Shown: piece by piece, positions 26,338 to 35,267 of the stretch
Position numbering within the stretch: position 1 is the stretch's first letter
Layout of the letters: each line of letters starts with the position of its first letter
Assembly: GCF_965224175.1 (NCBI RefSeq)
Contig: NZ_OZ245041.1
Location: 4,092,001 to 4,156,000 of the forward strand
Direction: 5' to 3'
From: Kordia sp965224175
GTDB lineage: Bacteria; Bacteroidota; Bacteroidia; Flavobacteriales; Flavobacteriaceae
Length of the DNA stretch: 64,000 bases
Position numbers and translations under genes: made by a program
The notes under the pieces: model-generated
The model's input: only the letters and a program-made list of their open reading frames with translations
Database searches by the model: none
What the model was told of the DNA's origin: nothing

Positions 26338-26850
26338 TTATTTGATACCTAATTCTGCTTTTACAGCTCCCATTAAGTTAGTTCCATCAGCAAGTAATAA
26401 ACCTGATCCTGGAGTTTCGTCAAGAACATAAGCGAATCCTTGTGCTCTAGCTACTTTTTGAATAGCTGCTAATGCTTTTTCTTGAATAGGCTTTGTTAAG
26501 TCAATATACTTTTGCTCAGCAGTTTTTTGTGCAGCTGCTTGTGCTTCTTGGATACGCGTTTCTAACTCTGCTAATTCTTTCTTTCTAGCATCATTCTCGG
26601 CATCAGTTTTTCCTGGAGCTTCGTTTGTATACTGCGTCAATTTATTTCTGTATTCAGTTACTGAAGCTTGAATGTCAGCACCGAGTGATTCTTGTAATTT
26701 ATCAAACTCAGCTTTAGCAGCTTTCATCTCTGGCATTGCGCTAATTAATTGTTGCGTGTTGATATGAGCAACTTTAGATTGTGCATTAGTAAAACTTACT
26801 ACTCCAAAAAATAGTACTGCAATAGCAATTAGCTTTTTCATCTGTTTCAT
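26338..26850 (-). CDS. OmpH/Skp-family periplasmic chaperone (short copy)
   Basis: 170 residues from the ATG at 26850; another ATG 9 bases later is equally possible, while the longest frame starts at a TTG. Signal peptide to ...SFTNAQ. The mature part has the Skp layout: a short strand (KVAHINTQQLISAMPEM), a long coiled-coil arm (about 50-115), and a closing strand (FAYVLDETPGSGLLLADGTNL). Skp carries unfolded outer-membrane proteins to the BAM complex, which fits its place two genes after bamA. Confidence 0.9.
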   Translation of the reverse strand: MKQMKKLIAIAVLFFGVVSFTNAQSKVAHINTQQLISAMPEMKAAKAEFDKLQESLGADIQASVTEYRNKLTQYTNEAPGKTDAENDARKKELAELETRIQEAQAAAQKTAEQKYIDLTKPIQEKALAAIQKVARAQGFAYVLDETPGSGLLLADGTNLMGAVKAELGIK

Positions 26851-26894
26851 GATTTTCAATTATTTACTTTAAGTGTTATTTATATTAATTGTTG

Positions 26895-27791
26895 TTACTT
26901 TCCGTTTCCAGCGCCTTCTCCGTTGCCTTCGTTTTCTTTTTCTTCCTGCTGCTTTTCGCGTTCTTCTTTCTTTTTACGCTTTTCCTCTGCTCGTTTTCTA
27001 CGCTTTTCTTCTGCGGCTTTCTTTTTAGCTTCGCGTGCTTCTATTAGTTTTTTGCGTTTTTCTTCGTATGCTTTCTTTTTAGCTTCACGCTCTTCCTCAC
27101 GTTTTTGTTTACGTTCATCTAATAGTTTTTGACGCTCTGCTTTTTTCTCTGCTGCCGCTTGCTTCTTAGCTTCTATTTCAGGGTTTGGTTCCGAATTTTC
27201 ATCGTCAAATTTTGACTTTTCGTTTCTAGCCTCAATTTTAGCTTCTCTTCCTTTGCGTTTCTCGTCTCTATTAATTACTCGTAATACTAGATCACTTATA
27301 TCAAATTTCTTTGAAGAATAAAGCATTACTACATCAGCTGATTTGTCAAACACGAAATCGTAACGTCTCTTTTTTGCGATATCTTGAACTGCATTGAGTA
27401 CTTGATCTTGAATAGGTTTTACCATATTCTGACGCTGTACCATTAAACTACCATAAGGTCCAAAACGATCTTGTTGGTACGTTTGTAATTCTTCTTCTAA
27501 GATCTCTATTTCTTCTTCACGCTCGTCTACTAGTTCTTTCGTAAGTAAAACACGTTCCGCACTTAGATTTTTTTTCATTTGATCTATTGCGTTTTGCTTC
27601 TTCTGAATTTCGTTTTTCCAGCGTTGCGCTTTTGCTTCTAATTGAGTGTTTGCTTCTTTATATGCTGTTACATTCTCTAAAATGTATTCCATATCAATAT
27701 AGCCAACTTTTGCACCAGGTACACGTTTTTGTGCGTTCACGGTAGATAGTGTAAGAAGCATTGTTAATAAAAAAAGAACTTTAGTTTTCAT
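26895..27791 (-). CDS. OmpH/Skp-family protein with a long Lys/Glu/Arg tail
   Basis: 298 residues from the ATG at 27791, which starts the signal peptide (...STVNAQ). The longer frame runs back into bamA and is rejected. Residues 25-185 are a normal OmpH/Skp domain (KVGYIDMEYILENV, then a coiled coil, then RYDFVFDKSADVVMLY). After it comes a C-terminal extension of about 100 residues made almost wholly of K, E, R and A in heptad-like runs, ending in EGNGEGAGNGK. The tail should form a long single helix in the periplasm. It lies between bamA and the second ompH. Confidence 0.9.
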   Translation of the reverse strand: MKTKVLFLLTMLLTLSTVNAQKRVPGAKVGYIDMEYILENVTAYKEANTQLEAKAQRWKNEIQKKQNAIDQMKKNLSAERVLLTKELVDEREEEIEILEEELQTYQQDRFGPYGSLMVQRQNMVKPIQDQVLNAVQDIAKKRRYDFVFDKSADVVMLYSSKKFDISDLVLRVINRDEKRKGREAKIEARNEKSKFDDENSEPNPEIEAKKQAAAEKKAERQKLLDERKQKREEEREAKKKAYEEKRKKLIEAREAKKKAAEEKRRKRAEEKRKKKEEREKQQEEKENEGNGEGAGNGK

Positions 27792-27838
27792 GTCTGTCGG
27801 TTTGTTAATAGAAAATATCGTGCCAAAATTAAATTTAC

Positions 27839-30460
27839 TTAAAATTGTTGTCCGATAATGAAATGCGTTTCCCATCCGTTTCGCTGCGTCGTTCCTGGGA
27901 TTGGATCGAATCCGTACCCAAAATCAATACCTAATAATCCGAATGCAGGCATAAATATACGTAATCCTGCACCAGCTGAGCGATTTAACTCAAATGGACT
28001 ATACTCTTTAAACGAATTAAATGATCCACCAGCTTCCAAAAATGTCAATGCATAAATAGATGCTGTTTGCTTCAATGTAATCGGATAACGTAACTCTAAC
28101 GAAAATTTATTGTAAATAGTACCTCCATCTAAATCAGAAAGTGATTGATTTGGATATCCACGCAATGCAATTGCCTCTCTACCATCTAAACTAAAGTTAC
28201 CTAAACCGTCTCCACCAACAAAGAATCTTTCGAAAGGAATGATTCCTCTATCGTTGTTATACGCTCCTAAGAACCCAAAATTTGCTTCTGTTTTTAAAAC
28301 TAATTTATCAACAACATTTTGGTACCAAGCACCTTTGAATTTAATTTTATAAAATTCTAACCATTTGAATTTTTCTTGATCAACTTTTCCTCTATCAACA
28401 ATTGAAACTTCTCCTGGTTCTAATGTTGGACCTAAGTTTGCTGGTTCTCCTGGTAAATTTGCATTTGCATTTAGGAAATTTCCATTCGCATCTTTCAACT
28501 GAAAATCATCTTGATTTTCTAAATTTCCATAGTCTACGTTATTAAACAGCGAATAAGGTAAGGAAAGTTTTGCACTTACAGAGAATTCTGAACCTTGCAT
28601 TGGATAAATTGGATTTGGTCCTGAAGAGTTTCTACTCAAAGCAACTGTGTATGAGAAGTTGTTTGAAAATCCATCACCAAAGGTAAATAATCCTGTGTTA
28701 TAGTTCTTTAAGTTATAATGTTGAAAACTTAATGCTTGTGATAATACGAAATAATCATCTGGTTCTGCTAAACGTTTTGCCAATCCGATCGAAATACCAG
28801 TAATTAAGAAACGTCTGTCTTTATCAGCATTGTTTGTTTGTGGGTTGAATAAAAACTGTACGGTATGTGATAAAGATGTAGTAAACTGTACAGGTTTTTT
28901 TCCTCCTAGCCATGGTTCTGTGAATGAGAAGCTAAATGTTTGGAAGAATCTACTAGCTTGAGCTCGTAATGCTAATTTTTGTCCATCTCCAGTAGGAAGT
29001 GGTTTGTAAGCATCTCCATTAAATAGGTTACGAATAGAGAAATTGTTAAATGATAGCCCTAAGGTTCCGATGAAACCTCCACCACCATAACCACCTTGCA
29101 GTTCTATTTGGCTTCCCCCACGTTCAGCTAAACTATATTCTACATCAACAGTACCACTGTTTGGATCTGGGTTTTTGATTTCTGGTTTGATTTGCTCAGC
29201 ATCAAAGAATCCTAACTGTCCAAGTTCACGAATCGTACGGATAATTTTATCTTTACTATATAATTCTCCTGGTTTTGTTCTGATTTCACGATAAATTACG
29301 TGATCGTTTGTTTTTTCGTTTCCAACAACAGAAATATTATTGAAATATGCTGGTTTTCCTTCAATGATACGAATTTCAAAGTCGATAGTATCATTCTTTG
29401 CAGAAACCTCAACTGGATTGATGTTAGAGAATAAATATCCGTTGTTTTGGTATAGGTTAGTCAAATCGTCTGCATCAGGATCAGTCTCATCAGCAATACG
29501 CTTTTCTAATAATACACCATTATATGTATCTCCTTTGTTGATTCCTAATAATCTATTAAGATCTCTATCTTTATATACAGAGTTTCCTAAGAATGTAATA
29601 TCACCAAAATAATATTTGTTTCCTTCTTCAATAGCAATGTCAATATTTAATGTATTGTCTTCATTCCAACTGATAGAATCTTTAACAATTCGAGCATCAC
29701 GATATCCGTTTTCCTTGTATTTTTCTATGATAGAGCTTAAATCTTCTTTGTAATCTTCAGGAATGAATTTAGAAGCTTTGAAAATACGTAGTGGGAACTT
29801 TTGCTTCGTATTTTTCATAGTTCTACGAAGCTTTTTGTCTTTAAATTGCTCGTTTCCTGAGAAACGAATCTTTTTGATTTTTATCTTTTTACCTCGATCT
29901 ACATTTACAATAACCTTCATGTTGTTCTTGGCATTGTCTGTAGTATCTTGCTGTGTAGTAATGTCTACTTTTGTACGATAAAACCCTTGTTTTTTATACT
30001 TGTTTTGGATGTAGTTTTTAGTATTTGCTAAGAAACTCTCTGTAATTTTCTTTCCTTTTTTAAGTTCTGTTTCTTTAATAACAGTAGCAGCTTTATTTTC
30101 TTTTAAACCACGAACTTCTACATCAGATAATGTTGGTAATTCTTGAATGTTTAATTCTAAGAAAATTTTCTCACCTTCAATACGATCAATATAGAAGTTG
30201 ATATCGCTAAAAAGCTCTAATCCCCAAAGTTTTTTAATTACAGCACTAATTTCTTCTCCAGGAACTAAAATTTCCTGTCCTTCACGTAGTTGCGTATAGG
30301 TAATAACGGTTTGTTCGTTATAACTTTTTAATCCGGTAACTTTAATGCCGCCAATCGTGTACTTCTTTCCTTTATCGAAAGTAGTTTCTTGTGCATTTAT
30401 GGCGATACTGCAAAACAGTACTATGAGTAGTAATAATGATTTAAGGTATTTTTTTTGCAT
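27839..30460 (-). CDS. bamA: outer-membrane protein assembly factor BamA
   Basis: 873 residues from the ATG at 30460 (signal peptide MQKKYLKSLLLLIVLFCSIA...INAQ). The longer frame overlaps uppS. Five POTRA domains occupy about 30-450 (for example KKIKIKKIRFSGNEQFKDKKLRRTMKNT), followed by the 16-strand surface-antigen barrel with the conserved loop FVGGDGLGNFSLDGREAIALRGY. BamA folds and inserts outer-membrane barrels. It overlaps or nearly touches uppS (7-base gap) and is followed by two Skp-like chaperone genes, a classical envelope operon. Confidence 0.96.
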   Translation of the reverse strand: MQKKYLKSLLLLIVLFCSIAINAQETTFDKGKKYTIGGIKVTGLKSYNEQTVITYTQLREGQEILVPGEEISAVIKKLWGLELFSDINFYIDRIEGEKIFLELNIQELPTLSDVEVRGLKENKAATVIKETELKKGKKITESFLANTKNYIQNKYKKQGFYRTKVDITTQQDTTDNAKNNMKVIVNVDRGKKIKIKKIRFSGNEQFKDKKLRRTMKNTKQKFPLRIFKASKFIPEDYKEDLSSIIEKYKENGYRDARIVKDSISWNEDNTLNIDIAIEEGNKYYFGDITFLGNSVYKDRDLNRLLGINKGDTYNGVLLEKRIADETDPDADDLTNLYQNNGYLFSNINPVEVSAKNDTIDFEIRIIEGKPAYFNNISVVGNEKTNDHVIYREIRTKPGELYSKDKIIRTIRELGQLGFFDAEQIKPEIKNPDPNSGTVDVEYSLAERGGSQIELQGGYGGGGFIGTLGLSFNNFSIRNLFNGDAYKPLPTGDGQKLALRAQASRFFQTFSFSFTEPWLGGKKPVQFTTSLSHTVQFLFNPQTNNADKDRRFLITGISIGLAKRLAEPDDYFVLSQALSFQHYNLKNYNTGLFTFGDGFSNNFSYTVALSRNSSGPNPIYPMQGSEFSVSAKLSLPYSLFNNVDYGNLENQDDFQLKDANGNFLNANANLPGEPANLGPTLEPGEVSIVDRGKVDQEKFKWLEFYKIKFKGAWYQNVVDKLVLKTEANFGFLGAYNNDRGIIPFERFFVGGDGLGNFSLDGREAIALRGYPNQSLSDLDGGTIYNKFSLELRYPITLKQTASIYALTFLEAGGSFNSFKEYSPFELNRSAGAGLRIFMPAFGLLGIDFGYGFDPIPGTTQRNGWETHFIIGQQF

Positions 30461-30467
30461 TAAAATT

Positions 30468-31208
30468 CTAATTAATTTGTTCGCTTGTTTTTCCAAATCT
30501 TCGTTCTCTATTTTGATAATTAATCAACGCTTCATATAAATGTTCCTTGCTAAAGTCTGGCCACAATACATCAGTGAAATATAGTTCAGCATATGCTATT
30601 TGCCATAACAAAAAATTACTTATACGATGCTCTCCGCTGGTACGTATAAGTAAATCTACATCTGGTAAATTTTGCGTGTAAAGATGCTGATTAATAATGG
30701 ATTCATCAATAGATTCCAAAGAAATTATATTATTTTTAACTTTATCACATATTTCTTTAACAGCATTTTTTATTTCTTCGCGAGAACCGTAGCTCAGCGC
30801 TAGTGTTAAAGTCATGTGTGTGTTGTCTTTAGTCTTCTCAATAACCTCAAACAGTTCTTTTTTAGCCTTTTTTGGAAGTGTATCTAAACTACCAATGGCC
30901 TGAAGTTTTATATTGTTGTCAACAAGTAATTTTTGCTCTTTTCTTAAGGAAGAAACTAATAAACGCATCAAAGCATCTACTTCTAATTTTGGGCGATTCC
31001 AATTTTCAGTTGAAAATGCATACAGTGTAAGATTTTGTATGCCTAATTCTGCGCAAGCTTCTACTGTTTGCTTTACCGCTTTACTTCCATTTTCATGACC
31101 AAAAACACGGAGTCTTCCTTTTTGTTTTGCCCAACGACCATTTCCGTCCATAATAATGGCTAAATGTTTCGGCAAAAAGTCTTTCTGTATTTTTGTTGCT
31201 AAACTCAT
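30468..31208 (-). CDS. uppS: isoprenyl transferase (undecaprenyl diphosphate synthase)
   Basis: 246 residues. The cis-prenyltransferase marks are all visible: IIMDGNGRWAKQKG near 17-32 with the catalytic Asp, LTLYAFSTENWNRP, and the C-terminal DVDLLIRTSGEHRISNFLLWQIAYAELYF. It makes the C55 lipid carrier for peptidoglycan and O-antigen from farnesyl diphosphate. It lies directly upstream of bamA, as in many Gram-negatives. Confidence 0.96.
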   Translation of the reverse strand: MSLATKIQKDFLPKHLAIIMDGNGRWAKQKGRLRVFGHENGSKAVKQTVEACAELGIQNLTLYAFSTENWNRPKLEVDALMRLLVSSLRKEQKLLVDNNIKLQAIGSLDTLPKKAKKELFEVIEKTKDNTHMTLTLALSYGSREEIKNAVKEICDKVKNNIISLESIDESIINQHLYTQNLPDVDLLIRTSGEHRISNFLLWQIAYAELYFTDVLWPDFSKEHLYEALINYQNRERRFGKTSEQIN

Positions 31209-31228
31209 TCGTATTGTTGCTTGCTACA

Positions 31229-31915
31229 CTAGTAACAAAAACAGGGTTTTTTTCCAAAGGTATAGGTTAGGGTGATTCCCGTAAACATATACCAATCATT
31301 ACTATTTATATTTCCGAATTTCAAATTATCGAAATCTTCTTTGTCATTTACAGGATTGCTTCCGTCAATATCATCTGTAAAAGTATAGCGAGCGCCAAGC
31401 TCTAAACCTAAGATGAAATTATCTGAAATCGTCATTTTGTATCCAATTACCATTGGAATTGCAAATGTATTGTCGTCTCCATAAGGAACAATTCTGTTAT
31501 TTTCTAAAAATAAGGTGTCATAATTAAAATATGAAACTCCTGTATATAGATATGGTGTTCCTTGCGGATCTATGTCATGTAAATTAAATTCCCAAAATGT
31601 AAATTCAATACCAACAGAAAATTCCGTAATGGTATTGGTAAATTGTAATCCTCTTAATTGTCTGGCAGGATCATCAGAATTGATATCTTTTCCTTCCAAA
31701 AGTGTTCTTGTGATCGACGCTCTAAACGAATGTCTTTCACTTCTATTCCATTTATATATAGCTCCATACGCTAAGTGGTTTGGATTTATATACTGTGTTG
31801 ATCCCACATCACCAATAAAATTACTATACCCAACATACGCTCCAATTTCATGGAGTTGCGCATTCAGTGTTTGGGCTAAAGTAAAAGCAACCAACATTAT
31901 AACGAGTCTTCTCAT
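31229..31915 (-). CDS. DUF6089 outer-membrane beta-barrel protein
   Basis: 228 residues from the ATG at 31915 with signal peptide MRRLVIMLVAFTLAQTLNAQ. The mature part is a small barrel of strands (HEIGAYVGYSNFIGDVGSTQYINPNH is the family opening, with GAIYKWNRSERHSFRASITRTLL next). In Flavobacteriia this family is usually found just upstream of uppS and bamA, as here. Function is unknown, and a role in envelope biogenesis is only suggested by the operon. Confidence 0.85.
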   Translation of the reverse strand: MRRLVIMLVAFTLAQTLNAQLHEIGAYVGYSNFIGDVGSTQYINPNHLAYGAIYKWNRSERHSFRASITRTLLEGKDINSDDPARQLRGLQFTNTITEFSVGIEFTFWEFNLHDIDPQGTPYLYTGVSYFNYDTLFLENNRIVPYGDDNTFAIPMVIGYKMTISDNFILGLELGARYTFTDDIDGSNPVNDKEDFDNLKFGNINSNDWYMFTGITLTYTFGKKPCFCY

Positions 31916-32015
31916 AGGTATCAAAAGTTTGCAAATATAGTATTCTCTTTTGTTATAGGCAATTCATAAAATAAACCTATGGCATTTAAACATAATTTGC
32001 TGGATTTTATTGCTT

Positions 32016-32900
32016 TTAATTTCGTTTATCTTCTCCCCAAAGAAGCTTTTTTCGTAGTGTTTTTAAGAAACTTTGTCCTTCAAGTTCTACAAGCTTCACT
32101 GTAAAAGGAGCTTTTTTGATAGTAATTTCACTATTTATGTTTACAGTTGCTATTCTAGAATCTAAAGAAATAAGGTGCTTATCTTCACGTCCAGAAACTT
32201 CTAATCGAATGGTAGTATGATCAGGAATTACTAATGGACGCGCATTTAAATTGTGTGGAGCTATTGGTGTTAATACAAAACTATTGTTGTTTGGTGTAAT
32301 TACTGGTCCGCCGCAACTTAATGAATATCCTGTTGATCCTGTCGGAGTCGCTACAATTAAACCATCTGCCCAATACGAATTCAAATGTTCATCGTTTAGG
32401 TGTGTTTTTACGGTAATCATAGAAGTTGTATCCTTTCTGGCAACAGTAACTTCATTTAAAGCAAAATTCATTGCTGCAATATCTTCATTGATCGGAGAAG
32501 TTTCAACAGCAAGTACACTACGTTCTATAACGGTAAACTCTTTACTGATTATTTTTGAAATGGCGTCTTTGATTTCTTCTTTCTGTATTGTAGCTAAAAA
32601 ACCAAGCCTTCCTGTATTGATTCCGAGAATAGGAATGTTTAAATCTTGTACAAGTGTAATAGTTCGTAAAATAGTTCCATCGCCACCAATGCTAAAAAAT
32701 AAATCAAAAGATTCATCTAAATCTTCATAAGATTCAAATACTTCGTAGCTTTCCGTGACAGCTACTTTCTCCGTGAAAATTTCGTAGTATTTTTTCTCGA
32801 AATAAATTTCTACGCCAAAATGATGTAGATTTTCTAGCAAATATGTAACATATTCGCCTGAATCTTGATGATAAAATTGACCGTAAATACCAACTTTCAT
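32016..32900 (-). CDS. nadK: NAD kinase
   Basis: 294 residues, normal length. It phosphorylates NAD to NADP in the cytoplasm. The GGDGT motif (SIGGDGTILRTI), the NTGRLGFLA loop and the conserved LNEV and TPTGSTGYSLSCGGP segments are intact. It starts 3 bases after the CBS-domain gene and is the second gene of the minus-strand envelope operon, before DUF6089. Confidence 0.95.
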   Translation of the reverse strand: MKVGIYGQFYHQDSGEYVTYLLENLHHFGVEIYFEKKYYEIFTEKVAVTESYEVFESYEDLDESFDLFFSIGGDGTILRTITLVQDLNIPILGINTGRLGFLATIQKEEIKDAISKIISKEFTVIERSVLAVETSPINEDIAAMNFALNEVTVARKDTTSMITVKTHLNDEHLNSYWADGLIVATPTGSTGYSLSCGGPVITPNNNSFVLTPIAPHNLNARPLVIPDHTTIRLEVSGREDKHLISLDSRIATVNINSEITIKKAPFTVKLVELEGQSFLKTLRKKLLWGEDKRN

Positions 32901-32903
32901 GAC

Positions 32904-33560
32904 TTAAATATTCAAGTATTTGTCTAAGTATTCAGAACGTTCTTTCAAATTTTGCATGTATGTATCTTCTGCAAATTCTGAAACAACATTATAACTATAT
33001 CTTCTAAACGATTGCATGATTTCGTTTAAACCAGCATTGTTTAATTTTAATGTTACCTGTACAACGTCGTTTTCAGCTTTAGAAATAAAAGCTCCTAATA
33101 AACGTGCATTATTTGATTCTACAATTTGACTGATTTCGCTAAATGAATAATCTTTAATTCCTTTTTCAACAACTAAAACACTTCCTACTTCATGTAAAAA
33201 AGGTGTGTCGTTAAATATATTAATGATATCATTTAGTTCATAATAACCTATATAATCGTTTTTCTCATTCAAAATAGGCATAATGTTCGATGAATTTTGT
33301 GCAAATGCTTCCAGCACATCAATCCAGTTAGTTTGTTCTCTCACAAAAAACTGTTCTAAAGCATAACGATATTCGTTAATTTCTTTGTCAGCATCAAAGC
33401 AATGAGAATCTGTCTCAGATAAGCATCCTAAATATACGCCATCTTCTGAGATGGGAATGTGAGAATAAGTAAGTTGATTAAAAACCAATTGCGCCTCTTT
33501 TACAACATCATTTATAGATAATGGTGTAACATCATTGAGAATGTATTGTGCAATATTCAT
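32904..33560 (-). CDS. CBS-domain protein
   Basis: 218 residues from the ATG at 33560; an 8-residue longer frame from 33584 is possible but less likely. Two CBS motifs cover about residues 5-130 (VTPLSINDVVKEAQLVF ... IPISEDGVYLGCLSE and NIMPILNEKNDYIGYYELNDIINIF), the fold that binds adenine nucleotides as an energy sensor. An ACT-like C-terminal part (VVQVTLKLNNAGLNEIMQSF) may regulate. It lies directly before nadK, so sensing of NAD(P) or ATP is a plausible inference. It is divergent from pdxJ. Confidence 0.85.
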   Translation of the reverse strand: MNIAQYILNDVTPLSINDVVKEAQLVFNQLTYSHIPISEDGVYLGCLSETDSHCFDADKEINEYRYALEQFFVREQTNWIDVLEAFAQNSSNIMPILNEKNDYIGYYELNDIINIFNDTPFLHEVGSVLVVEKGIKDYSFSEISQIVESNNARLLGAFISKAENDVVQVTLKLNNAGLNEIMQSFRRYSYNVVSEFAEDTYMQNLKERSEYLDKYLNI

Positions 33561-33654
33561 AGAACAAAAGATTTGTGGGTGCAAATTAATTAAAAATAAC
33601 TACTTCTAAGCATGCTAACTTTGTATTTTTGTGCTCAGTTAAAAAATAAATGCA

Positions 33655-34374
33655 ATGACAACAAAACTTAGTGTGAACATAAATAAAATTGCGACACTCA
33701 GAAATTCTCGTGGTGGCGATGTTCCTAATTTGATAAAATTTGCCAAAGATGTTCAAGAATATGGTGCGGAAGGAATTACAATTCATCCACGTCCAGACGA
33801 GCGTCATATTCGGTATCAAGATGCACATGATTTAAAACCCATTGTACATACAGAATATAATATTGAAGGAAATCCTATCCAGAAATTTATGGATTTAGTC
33901 TTGGCAGTAAAGCCAACACAGGTAACTTTGGTACCAGATGCAGTAGATGCTATTACTTCAAATGCTGGTTGGGATACAATTAAACACAAAGATTTTTTGA
34001 CGGAAGTTATTTCAGAATTCAAAAATAATGGTATTCGCACGTCAATATTTGTCGATCCAGTTATAGAAATGATTGATGGAGCAAAAGCTGTTGGGACAGA
34101 TCGTATAGAGTTGTATACTGAAGAATTTGCACACCAATATAGTTTAGGGAATAAAAAAGCAATTCAACCCTATGTAGATTGTGCAGCACGATCAAACGAA
34201 TTAGGAATTGGAGTAAATGCAGGACATGATTTAAATTTAGAGAATATAGAATTCTTTGCTAAAGAAATTCCAGGACTGCTAGAAGTCTCTATTGGGCATG
34301 CACTTATTTCTGAATCATTATACTTAGGTGTGGAAAATGTTGTGAATATGTATCTAAATAAACTAAAGGTATGA
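33655..34374 (+). CDS. pdxJ: pyridoxine 5'-phosphate synthase
   Basis: 239 residues, standard length. It condenses 1-deoxyxylulose 5-phosphate with 3-amino-2-oxopropyl phosphate to pyridoxine 5'-phosphate, the last step of the DXP-dependent vitamin B6 route. The TIM-barrel landmarks VNINKIATLRNSRGGDVP, EGITIHPRPDERHI, VTLVPDA and GVNAGHDLNLEN are intact. A -7-like box TATTTTTG lies 24 bases before the ATG. The last codon overlaps the next gene (ATGA, 4 bases), so the two are co-translated. Confidence 0.96.
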   Translation: MTTKLSVNINKIATLRNSRGGDVPNLIKFAKDVQEYGAEGITIHPRPDERHIRYQDAHDLKPIVHTEYNIEGNPIQKFMDLVLAVKPTQVTLVPDAVDAITSNAGWDTIKHKDFLTEVISEFKNNGIRTSIFVDPVIEMIDGAKAVGTDRIELYTEEFAHQYSLGNKKAIQPYVDCAARSNELGIGVNAGHDLNLENIEFFAKEIPGLLEVSIGHALISESLYLGVENVVNMYLNKLKV

Positions 34375-35141
34375 TTTTACATTCTAATATTGTTGGGGCT
34401 GAAGGAAAACCGTTATTAATATTACATGGTTTCTTGGGAATGTCTGATAACTGGAAAACACTCGGAAAGAAATTTGCGGCTTCTGGATTTCAAGTGCATT
34501 TAATTGATCAGCGAAATCATGGGAGAAGCTTTCAGTCGGAAGAATTTAATTATGATCTCCTTTCGGAAGATGTAAAACGCTATTGTGAATATCATAAATT
34601 AGATCAGATCTCTCTAATAGGACATTCTATGGGAGGAAAAACTGCGATGCTATTTGCAGTAAATTATCCAGAAATGCTAGATAGATTAATTATTGTAGAT
34701 ATTGGTCCTAAATTCTACCCAACACATCATGAAAAAATATTAGCAGGTCTATCTGCTATTCAGCAAGTAACACTTACAAGTAGAAGTGATGCAGAAGCTA
34801 TCATGAAAAAATATGTGCCAGAATTTGGAACACGTCAATTCTTACTAAAAAACTTATACTGGCAAGAAAATAAAACGCTCGGTTTACGTATCAACCTAGA
34901 TTCATTAATAGAAAATGTAGAAGAAATTGGAGAAGCACTTTCTGGAATTACTACATATTCTAAAGCTACTTTGTTTCTAAAAGGAGACAAATCAGAATAT
35001 ATTCTTACAGGTGATGAGAAATTAATATACCAATATTTCCCAAATGCGACAATTGAACAAGTTTCAAATTCTGGACATTGGTTGCACGCTGAAAATCCAA
35101 AAGAATTTTTTGAAAAATCCTTGCTTTTTTTGAATTCTTAA
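34371..35141 (+). CDS. alpha/beta-fold hydrolase (YbfF-like esterase)
   Basis: 256 residues with a complete catalytic set: nucleophile Ser86 in GHSMGGK, an Asp after the LKGDKSEYI strand, and His in SGHWLHAENPKEF near the end. The oxyanion loop is LHGFLGMSDNW. This matches the YbfF/PldB-type cytoplasmic esterases, with small acyl esters the usual substrates in tests. It overlaps pdxJ by 4 bases, but no pathway link to B6 is evident. Confidence 0.9.
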   Translation: MILHSNIVGAEGKPLLILHGFLGMSDNWKTLGKKFAASGFQVHLIDQRNHGRSFQSEEFNYDLLSEDVKRYCEYHKLDQISLIGHSMGGKTAMLFAVNYPEMLDRLIIVDIGPKFYPTHHEKILAGLSAIQQVTLTSRSDAEAIMKKYVPEFGTRQFLLKNLYWQENKTLGLRINLDSLIENVEEIGEALSGITTYSKATLFLKGDKSEYILTGDEKLIYQYFPNATIEQVSNSGHWLHAENPKEFFEKSLLFLNS

Positions 35142-35188
35142 GAATCGTTTTAAATTTACTATGAATGCATAATAAATTCGTTTAATTC

Positions 35189-35218
35189 TTGTGTTTATCA
35201 TAATTTATGCTAATTTTG
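35189..35218 (+). promoter_or_regulatory. promoter of the FadL-type gene
   Basis: TTG at 35189-35191, a 19-base spacer and TAATTTTG at 35211-35218 match the Bacteroidota consensus exactly. The ATG follows 49 bases later. Confidence 0.75.
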
Positions 35219-35267
35219 AAGCACTGATTTTACAAAAATTTAACCTTAAATCATCAATTTAATTATT

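Noticed and set aside
26895..27875. Longer 326-residue form of the charged-tail OmpH protein
   Set aside because: The extra 28 residues run into the bamA 3' end and precede a perfect signal peptide at the ATG 27791.
32251..32730. 159-codon plus-strand frame opposite nadK
   Set aside because: Antisense shadow of a gene with intact NAD kinase motifs; composition is Ser/Val/Lys-rich as expected from reverse reading.
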